Positions 16,374 through 22,290 of a stretch of 38,085 nucleotides of DNA are shown piece by piece (positions within the stretch are counted from its first letter, which is position 1; each line of letters opens with the position of its first letter). Below the pieces are notes generated by a model, which was not told the origin of the DNA, did no database searches, and worked only from the letters and a program-made list of their open reading frames with translations. The stretch is from a virus. The DNA lies in IMG/VR virus record IMGVR_UViG_3300050821_005432, positions 1 to 38,085 of that record; one strand, written 5' to 3'. The translations under genes and the position numbers were made by a program.

Positions 16374-18751
16374 TAGTAGGTGAACCAGACGCTTTCTTCC
16401 CCATAGACGACTCCATTGTTTTCGACCGGGAAGGTTTCAACATTGAAGTCACTGAGTTCGGTATTCGTGTCGTCGGTCCCGGCCTCAATGTAGAGCCCCG
16501 TGTCTGATGATACCGAAAATTGGTTGCGCAGGAAGGCCAATTCTTTGAGTCCCGCGAAGTATGCACGATCGTTTTCGAATTTGCCGTTGAGTTCCTTGTA
16601 TTCGTGACGACAGGTGACCCAGAAGTACATCACGGGCATCGATTCATCGAGCACGATAGCTTGCGTGTCCAGTCCAGAGACAGCGATGGTCGAGGTACCA
16701 CGGAATTGCGGTTCTCCCTCGACTGGATAGCTTGGTGCGTTGTTGGCGTTGGTGGCTGCGCGCTGCCCGAGGAGGGTGAGAGGATCGGCCCTTGCGGCAG
16801 GGGGCTTCAGGTAGGTGTTGAGGGTTATTTCGATGCGGCGCAGAGTTTCAGGGTCAACGCGGTTGGATGCTGGCGGTGCAATGGATGGCGTAGGCGTTGG
16901 GTGTTCCGGCGAAGACGGTCCTTGGATCAAGTCTTCGATCAGGGGCTTGTAGCCTAGTTCGAGTGCATCGTATACAACACCTACGCGCTTGGATGTGAAG
17001 GCTGGCAACACGAGTTCTGCCAAGAATGGGGTGGCTACCCAGTCCGGGAATAGTTTGTACGTGGTCGGCTTCTGATAGTCGCCTGGTTCGTAGGGGCGAG
17101 CCTGTAGCTGGCTGAACTCGATCTTGATGAACTTGGCTGTGATAGGTTCAGGCAATGCATACGTTGTCTTGACGGATGTCACAAACGATTGTGGTACGTG
17201 AATCCATAGCTTCTGTTCCCACTCTTCTTCTGTCATTTCCCCACCTTCAGGGGTGCCGGTGAGATCATTCGTGTAGTAGACGTTGAAGGCTACGCCCGGC
17301 GTAATCGGATCGAGGATGATACTGTCGATCACAACGGGTTCATCAGAAAGCTCGGGTTCGGTTAGTTCAATAGACGCAGAGCGACCGCGCTGGTTTTCCC
17401 ACTTGATGCTTGCCATATCGCCGTCGATGTACGGGGCTGCTACTGTGCCCGAGTTAGCCATCGCTGCATCGAGGTAGAAGGTGCGCGCGTTTGTCTCGTT
17501 AGCCACGGTGCGAACGCCTGCTAGAGTTTCCCCGCTTTCGATCGGGTTCAGGGTGACAGAGAAGCGCTGCCATTCTGGTGTGACGGTTACGACTTCTTCC
17601 GCTTTGCCGGTAATCGAGTTGCCAATTTCTAGCACCAATTGGTAACTCCCGACGTTGCTGCGGACCCACACGGAGAAGGTGATTGGTTTCGCTAGGCCCA
17701 CTGAGATAGGGGTGAAAGCGCCTTCGGGTTCGTGATAGCGACCTTTGGCGTGTGCGACTGTGTTGACTTCGAGTGAGTTCAGACCGCGCTCAGCTTCGAT
17801 CGAGTTGACGACCTTGATAGTGGCGAGAGTTTCAAGGATGCTGAAGGCCAAGACCGCCGGGAGCTTCTGACGAGCTTTGAAGCTGGCTTCTCCTTCTTTG
17901 CCCGCGAGAACTTCTTTTGCAGGGAGTGCCGGTGTCATGAGTTTTTCTTCGATGACCGGCTGCACCTGCCATGCGAAAGGCGCTTGCCCTACGATGTCAT
18001 ACTCGAAGCTGGGGTTGAGCACCGTGTTGATGACGCCATAGATCGGAGTCGAGGGGAAGGTGCGCAAATCTGAGTAGTGGCTGGTGACCGCGAACCTAGA
18101 TGGCTGCGGTGCGGAGAGCCAGAACCCCGAGTTGGTATTCGCCCCGACAGGAGCTTGCGCACTGGAGTGGATGGCGACTGAGCGGTATGGGTCCCCCAGG
18201 AAGTCTGTGCCCGCGTCTGCGACCAAGCCGAGGAGACGGAAGGCGAATGACGCAGGAGGCGCTAGAAGGGCTTTACCGTTGCTCTGAAGGGCTTCTACGA
18301 ACCCAGGCAGCGGGTTGGGCTGCGCGTAGTAGAGCTTTTCGATCCCCGACACGATCTGGATGCCGATGCGTAGCTCGGAGACGTTCGTGGTCATGCTGAC
18401 ATCAACCGGGATTTCCTCGCCCAGAATGGCGTCGATCCAGATGCGTTCTCCTTCGGCCTGAGCGCCCGTGGCAGTCCCTTTAGCTAGGACCTCCCATTCT
18501 GAGTTGCCGAAATTGTGCTGTTCGATGGTGTAGTTGAACGAGGCTGTCGCGGCAGCTTCTTTCTCGACGGCAGCTAGAATCTGAAACCCAGAGATACCGG
18601 GGAGGCGCGTCTGGCCAGTTTTGACGCCTCGCAGGTAGTCTTCTGGCAAGCGAAACTCCTGATAATAGAAGTTAGGGCCAGGGGAAAGTGACGCCGTGAC
18701 GACGTTTTGGTCGATTACGACTCCGCTGTATTCGGCGCACAGGTTAGCCAT
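16373..18751 (-). CDS. Large tail fibre / baseplate protein with carbohydrate-binding-like domain
   Basis: The start is ATG 18751; a GTG one codon earlier (18754) is in frame. CATAAT lies 5 nt before the ATG, and the start region is part of a 35-bp repeat found again at 21454-21488. The product is about 792 aa. A CBM-like jelly-roll lies around 245-450 (VLNPSFEYD near its start, EWQRFSVTLNP, then YIDGD at its end). It is followed by a second sandwich with ITAKFIKIEFSQ, similar to discoidin-type domains, at about 455-610. A Pro-rich linker (PTPTPS) precedes a C-terminal domain with YFWVTCRHEY. A role in recognising surface glycans is inferred from these domains and from location downstream of the baseplate genes. 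Confidence 0.6.
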   Translation of the reverse strand: MANLCAEYSGVVIDQNVVTASLSPGPNFYYQEFRLPEDYLRGVKTGQTRLPGISGFQILAAVEKEAAATASFNYTIEQHNFGNSEWEVLAKGTATGAQAEGERIWIDAILGEEIPVDVSMTTNVSELRIGIQIVSGIEKLYYAQPNPLPGFVEALQSNGKALLAPPASFAFRLLGLVADAGTDFLGDPYRSVAIHSSAQAPVGANTNSGFWLSAPQPSRFAVTSHYSDLRTFPSTPIYGVINTVLNPSFEYDIVGQAPFAWQVQPVIEEKLMTPALPAKEVLAGKEGEASFKARQKLPAVLAFSILETLATIKVVNSIEAERGLNSLEVNTVAHAKGRYHEPEGAFTPISVGLAKPITFSVWVRSNVGSYQLVLEIGNSITGKAEEVVTVTPEWQRFSVTLNPIESGETLAGVRTVANETNARTFYLDAAMANSGTVAAPYIDGDMASIKWENQRGRSASIELTEPELSDEPVVIDSIILDPITPGVAFNVYYTNDLTGTPEGGEMTEEEWEQKLWIHVPQSFVTSVKTTYALPEPITAKFIKIEFSQLQARPYEPGDYQKPTTYKLFPDWVATPFLAELVLPAFTSKRVGVVYDALELGYKPLIEDLIQGPSSPEHPTPTPSIAPPASNRVDPETLRRIEITLNTYLKPPAARADPLTLLGQRAATNANNAPSYPVEGEPQFRGTSTIAVSGLDTQAIVLDESMPVMYFWVTCRHEYKELNGKFENDRAYFAGLKELAFLRNQFSVSSDTGLYIEAGTDDTNTELSDFNVETFPVENNGVVYGEESVWFTY

Positions 18752-18780
18752 CACCGATTATGAGTACGAAGTCGCCTAGT
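18746..18780. repeat. 35-bp direct repeat, copy 1
   Basis: Thirty-five bases from AGCCATCACC to GTCGCCTAGT are identical to positions 21454-21488 in the same orientation. Copy 1 spans the first codons and CATAAT leader of the minus-strand fibre gene and ends just upstream of the promoter of the 96-aa plus-strand gene. A shorter degenerate match (AGCCATCAGCCATTATG) starts at 33261, at another minus-strand start. Confidence 0.9.
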
Positions 18781-18785
18781 CCTGT

Positions 18786-18793
18786 GCTATCAT
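18786..18793 (+). promoter_or_regulatory. Extended -10 promoter (TGC-TATCAT... form) for the 96-aa gene
   Basis: TGCTATCAT (hexamer TATCAT at 18788-18793) lies 7 nt before ATG 18801. No -35 match is seen at 17 bp. The first in-frame ATG (18792) sits inside the hexamer, so the second ATG is the more likely start of a leaderless message. Confidence 0.45.
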
Positions 18794-18800
18794 GGGGAGC

Positions 18801-19091
18801 ATGGATGGAGATCGTACAATCAACGATATAGTCAAAGATCAGATCGCGGCGCAAGTCAAGGTGATCAAACCACAGCCGGGTGACATTATTGTGGCCAAAC
18901 TGGGGATCGTGGACATGGGCGAGGGTATGCCACCGTGGATTCCCAACGTCGATGAATTGGTCATGGCGCGAGAAGACCTTGAACTAGTACTACCAGAGGG
19001 CGTTGAGGCACTCGTGTACCATATGGGCCTTGAATTTGAGGTCTTGAGTGACCTCTCAGAGGCCGACCGCGTTCTTGTGACACAACCCTAA
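18801..19091 (+). CDS. Orphan plus-strand protein of unknown function (96 aa)
   Basis: This lone rightward gene is set between two leftward tail genes. It has its own -10 box 7 nt before the start chosen here (ATG 18792 would add three residues), and its stop overlaps the stop of the opposing gene. The product is soluble and acidic, with Val/Ile-rich strands (VIKPQPGDIIVAKLG, LVLPEGVEALVYHMG) and a VDMGEGMPPW segment. There is no signal peptide, membrane segment or Cys. I do not recognise the family. Its arrangement is that of a moron: an independently transcribed extra gene, possibly expressed when the tail operon is silent. Confidence 0.6.
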   Translation: MDGDRTINDIVKDQIAAQVKVIKPQPGDIIVAKLGIVDMGEGMPPWIPNVDELVMAREDLELVLPEGVEALVYHMGLEFEVLSDLSEADRVLVTQP

Positions 19092-21046
19092 GGTGCTACA
19101 TTGCGCCCGATGCGCAAGTTGCGAATCTCAACGCTGTAAGGGAACGTCAAACCTTTTTCCGGACGGGTAAACTCGAACCGGATGAACCGTGTGTAGATCA
19201 TGGCTCCTAGTGACGTGCTGACATTCATGGTGATGAGCGACCACTGGTTGAGATTCTTGGCTTCGTAAGATGTGCTCTGCGTGGATGAGGCTTCGCGTTC
19301 ATTGACGAGCGTCACCGGGATAAACCGGCGCTCTGGTGCTGCATCGAGCAGATCGTAACTCGCGGCGATCTTGAAAGGCTTCTGCGAGATTTCAAATGAC
19401 AGGAAGTTGACAGCTTGCACCGCACCGAAATCGATCTCTAGGAAGTCCGACCCCGATAGGCGCTCTAGCGATGACCAGAAGGGTGCAGTTTCGGTTGGCG
19501 CTCCTTTGACCTGCGCTAGGTTCTGATAGACGGCCGGGTAGATCGAGTTCACCAAGGGTTCCGGACCTACTTTGGTCGTGAGGAGTTCGGGAGGATTGAC
19601 AGCCGCATCGATAGCTTTGAATTCTTCGCGCGGGTTTTTGAAGACGGAGAGGAATGGGTACTGCGCCTGCTGCGAAGCAGAGAAGACACCTATGTGTTCA
19701 TCTTTGAAGTTTTCAAGTTCGTTGAGATGTTCCGCGCCCTCTTCGGTGTACGCGACAGCCGCAGCGATGTTGTGGAAGTTGACGTAGTTTGCGTGCTGCC
19801 CGTTGATTGCCACGGGAGCCTCATTCTCCACACCCGGTTCGATCCACGTAGTGGCGCTTATGGGAGGCCACGGGAGGCCACGCTTACCTGTCACGTACCT
19901 CAGAACTTCGATGAATTCTGAGTCGGCGAACGACGCATTGGGAATCTGTCGCCTGGTGAGCCCAGGTGCTTTACCGGGGGTTAGGATGGCGGTCACTGGC
20001 TTGATGTTGTCGATGGCTACCTGTGCGAAGTACCAGTCTTCAGTCGGGATGACCGCTTCCTCACCGTCGGCCGAGACGCCAACCTGGTCAACGATGACTT
20101 CGATCTCGATCAAATGGCTTTCGTTATCAGCTAGCGAGTTCTGGGTGATGAGGAACTGCGGCATAGGTCTGTCCGCCAGTTCGTTGGTGAAACTGATAAC
20201 CAATGGGTTGCCAGGAAAGGGTCCGCCAGTAACCGATACGTTGCCTTTTCCGATCACGGGTAGCGCTTCGAGCGCAAGGGTAAGCTCTTCGAAATCTACA
20301 TCGAAGGGTAGCGCAAACGTGGTAGTGGTGTTCTGTACTTCTTCACCCTTGCGCCCTGGACCTAGCGGCATCGTGAGCTTGAACGTACCTGCGATTGCGT
20401 TGCCTTCCTCCACGGCGATCGTCTGCTGCGCGCTCTGAGGGTGTTCCTGTCGGGGAAGGAGGATGATCTCCTCGGTTGATTTGGTGAGGCCGATGAAAGC
20501 TAGCCCAAGCGGATCGTCTGAGAAGCCATCGTACAGCGCGTGGTAGTTCTCGATGACTTCCACAGCACGGTTGAGAGCCGACTTAGCAGCCAGGGTGATA
20601 CCGAGCACCGTACCTCCTGCGCGAACTGCCTTGAGGTAGTTGATGGCGCGGTTCTTGTATGAGGAGTCTGATTCCTGGATGCTCTCCCACTGTTCGTTAG
20701 TGAGGAGCCCTTCGGTGTCGTCCGTGTATGTCTCAGCCGCCAGGCGAGCGAACGAGAATGGTTCTGCATAGAAGGCGTCGAGTTCGGTGGTGCGAAGCCC
20801 GTTGGCTTCGATTTTCAGACGAGCCTCTAGGTAGTTCTGCTTGAGCGTACCGACACCTGCTGGACCAAGCAGCGTGTACATGAGCGCCACGAGGTTAGAG
20901 TCCAACGACTTGTTGTACAGGGTTTCAGGGAAAGCTTCAAGGTAACTGACAGGATGTTTCGGACCACCTAGCGGCTCGATGAATACCTGCTGGTTGATGG
21001 TGGTCGTGATGTCGGGGGTTTCTACTGTCGTTCCTAGTGATTCCAT
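19088..21046 (-). CDS. Baseplate protein (gpI-region) with C-terminal discoidin-like domain
   Basis: The 652-aa product follows the J-like gene in tail order. Residues 33-170 (YLEAFPETLY, NLVALMYTLLGPAGVG, LKQNYLEARL, YLKAVRAGG) match a helical N-terminal pattern I know from baseplate proteins of actinophages, in the position of P2 gpI. Residues of about 207-325 look like an inserted beta domain (LALEALPVIGKGNVSVTGG) of a kind recurrent in phage tail proteins. Residues 533-650 resemble an F5/8 (discoidin) sandwich (FLEIDFGAVQAVNFLSFEI, TRFIRFEFT), probably glycan-binding. The ATG at 21046 lies only 25 bp from the divergent HNH start at 21072. Its own upstream region appears to have been displaced by the inserted HNH and collagen-like genes. 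Confidence 0.6.
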   Translation of the reverse strand: MESLGTTVETPDITTTINQQVFIEPLGGPKHPVSYLEAFPETLYNKSLDSNLVALMYTLLGPAGVGTLKQNYLEARLKIEANGLRTTELDAFYAEPFSFARLAAETYTDDTEGLLTNEQWESIQESDSSYKNRAINYLKAVRAGGTVLGITLAAKSALNRAVEVIENYHALYDGFSDDPLGLAFIGLTKSTEEIILLPRQEHPQSAQQTIAVEEGNAIAGTFKLTMPLGPGRKGEEVQNTTTTFALPFDVDFEELTLALEALPVIGKGNVSVTGGPFPGNPLVISFTNELADRPMPQFLITQNSLADNESHLIEIEVIVDQVGVSADGEEAVIPTEDWYFAQVAIDNIKPVTAILTPGKAPGLTRRQIPNASFADSEFIEVLRYVTGKRGLPWPPISATTWIEPGVENEAPVAINGQHANYVNFHNIAAAVAYTEEGAEHLNELENFKDEHIGVFSASQQAQYPFLSVFKNPREEFKAIDAAVNPPELLTTKVGPEPLVNSIYPAVYQNLAQVKGAPTETAPFWSSLERLSGSDFLEIDFGAVQAVNFLSFEISQKPFKIAASYDLLDAAPERRFIPVTLVNEREASSTQSTSYEAKNLNQWSLITMNVSTSLGAMIYTRFIRFEFTRPEKGLTFPYSVEIRNLRIGRNVAP

Positions 21047-21057
21047 AGCAAACCCGC

Positions 21058-21063
21058 TATACT
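21058..21063 (+). promoter_or_regulatory. -10 box TATACT for the HNH gene at 21072
   Basis: CGCTATACT lies 8 nt before ATG 21072, with no Shine-Dalgarno and no -35 match. It shares GCTATACT with the boxes at 759, 8646 and 35289, but lacks the TG of the extended form. Confidence 0.5.
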
Positions 21064-21071
21064 GATTAGAG

Positions 21072-21443
21072 ATGGGTTACTTTGATTGTTGGCAATGTCC
21101 GGGCCTGAGCAAAGACTATGGCTCTGTGCGATTTGATGGACGAGTACGGGTCGCTCATCGGGTGGCTTATGAACTGTGGTTCGACATGCAGATTCCAAAG
21201 GGATACGAACTTCATCACACTTGCGAAAATAGACGTTGTTACAATCCTGCTCATCTACAACTGACGCGGCCAAAGCGACATCCGGGCACCACGGGCTCAA
21301 TGAATCGTGCAAAGACTTGTTGCCCGCAAGGGCATCCCTATACGCCTGAGAACACTTATTTCCGTAGAAAAGGTCCGCATCGAATTTGCCGAACCTGTGA
21401 TTTGGCCAATCAAAAGAAACGGCGGATGCAGAATGCGGTGTAA
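21072..21443 (+). CDS. HNH homing endonuclease (HNH_3-like)
   Basis: The 123-aa protein has the compact HNH arrangement RVAHRVAYELW, then GYELHHTCENRRCYNPAHLQL, giving H48/H49, N53 and H61 as the likely ββα-metal residues. Cysteines C51, C56 and a C-terminal ribbon (C83/C84, H88, C106, C109) may bind zinc. The tail is basic. Free-standing enzymes of this type nick or cut intron- or gene-free alleles to spread. It is oriented against the tail operon, with its own -10 box and an apparently leaderless start. It is placed between the J-like and gpI-region genes next to a collagen-like moron. Confidence 0.85.
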   Translation: MGYFDCWQCPGLSKDYGSVRFDGRVRVAHRVAYELWFDMQIPKGYELHHTCENRRCYNPAHLQLTRPKRHPGTTGSMNRAKTCCPQGHPYTPENTYFRRKGPHRICRTCDLANQKKRRMQNAV

Positions 21444-21453
21444 TTGAGAGTTC

Positions 21454-21488
21454 AGCCATCACCGATTATGAGTACGAAGTCGCCTAGT
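21454..21488. repeat. 35-bp direct repeat, copy 2
   Basis: The sequence is identical to 18746-18780. Here the minus-strand CATAAT plus start-codon segment no longer precedes a fibre gene: leftward it runs into the antisense of the HNH gene. The copy ends 11 nt before the -35 of the collagen-like gene. It looks like a duplicated gene-start segment carried in with, or left by, the inserted genes. Confidence 0.9.
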
Positions 21489-21499
21489 TGCGAAGGCCC

Positions 21500-21528
21500 T
21501 TGACATCCGCCTCAAGGCTTGCTAGACT
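21500..21528 (+). promoter_or_regulatory. Near-consensus sigma70 promoter of the collagen-like gene
   Basis: TTGACA, 17 bp, TAGACT, with TG one base before the -10 (TTGCTAGACT). The -35 and spacing are perfect. Transcription should start near 21535, leaving a leader of about 27 nt with AAAGGA five bases before ATG 21562. This is the strongest promoter seen in the window. Confidence 0.88.
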
Positions 21529-21561
21529 CCCGCGCTCTATCCAAACGAACAAAGGATTACC

Positions 21562-22224
21562 ATGAGCAAGAAGTTCCTTGTTGGAATCGTTGCTGCGGCT
21601 GCGCTGGGCTTGATCCCCGCGACTGCTTCGGCCTCGTCCACCAATCTCTGCGTCTCGTCGTCGCAGTTGGTGTCCGTGACAACGCCTCTGACGCTCGGAG
21701 GATGTCTCTCGGAATACACGTTGACGACATTCGGCGAAGTAGGACCAGAAGGAAAAGAAGGCAAAACCGGAGCGACTGGAGCAACCGGAGCAACAGGACC
21801 AGAAGGTCCGAAAGGTGCCGAAGGAGAAGTCGGTGCTCAGGGACTGAAAGGCGAAAAAGGAGAAAAAGGAACGACGGGTGCAACGGGCGCAACCGGACCA
21901 GAAGGCAAAGAAGGAAAAGGTTTGACATTTGGCGCGTATACGGGATCGGTGGCAATGAGTCCAGAATCCTCGGGTAGCGAATCTTATGGCACAACGCCTA
22001 CAGAGGTAATTGTCACTGCGACGCTTACAAAGAAAGAAAAAGAGTCAGCATTTTGTAGGATCAAGGTTGGCGGTAAAGAAGTGACCCAGCTTCTTTGGGA
22101 AAACTTCAAAACCGAAGTAACACCCCATCTGAACGCGACTTTTATCGTTCCCCCTAGCACAACGTGGGAATGGAAAGAATGTTCGGGTTGGCTATCACTC
22201 AGCTACGTTTCGCTGTCCATATAA
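21562..22224 (+). CDS. Secreted collagen-like protein (moron)
   Basis: The 220-aa product has a Sec signal peptide: lysines at 3-4, a hydrophobic core FLVGIVAAAALGLIP, and a likely cut after ATASA (residue 25). A linker with C30 and C48 follows. Residues 58-120 are 21 uninterrupted Gly-X-Y triplets, many of them GAT, GPE, GKE and GEK, enough for a short triple helix. The last 100 residues are a globular beta domain with C165 and C207. The protein should be exported by the host and trimerise at the surface or outside. The gene runs against the tail operon with its own promoter, Shine-Dalgarno and terminator. A lysogenic-conversion or host-surface role is inferred; a virion fibre is unlikely because of the signal peptide. 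Confidence 0.85.
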   Translation: MSKKFLVGIVAAAALGLIPATASASSTNLCVSSSQLVSVTTPLTLGGCLSEYTLTTFGEVGPEGKEGKTGATGATGATGPEGPKGAEGEVGAQGLKGEKGEKGTTGATGATGPEGKEGKGLTFGAYTGSVAMSPESSGSESYGTTPTEVIVTATLTKKEKESAFCRIKVGGKEVTQLLWENFKTEVTPHLNATFIVPPSTTWEWKECSGWLSLSYVSLSI

Positions 22225-22248
22225 TCCTCACGCCGAGATAGGTTGAGA

Positions 22249-22285
22249 AGGCAGACCTAGTTTCGCTAGGTCTGTCTTCTTGTAT
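22249..22285 (+). terminator. Rho-independent terminator after the collagen-like gene
   Basis: AGGCAGACCTAG and CTAGGTCTGTCT form a 12-bp stem (one G-T pair) with loop TTTCG, followed by TCTTGT. It lies 25 nt after the collagen-like stop and 6 nt before the opposing J-like stop, so it probably serves both strands. Confidence 0.82.
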
Positions 22286-22290
22286 TGTGG

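Noticed and set aside
21034-21462. Minus-strand open frame of 142 codons whose start lies in repeat copy 2 and which runs opposite the HNH gene into the gpI-region gene start
   Set aside because: It uses the copied CATAAT-ATG start but is antisense to a clear HNH gene, contains no recognisable motif, and its composition follows the complement. It may mark a displaced promoter, not a gene.
21557-21994. Long minus-strand Leu/Arg-rich frame opposite the collagen-like gene
   Set aside because: The Gly-X-Y codon pattern of the sense strand makes repetitive open antisense frames; no start signal or promoter is present.
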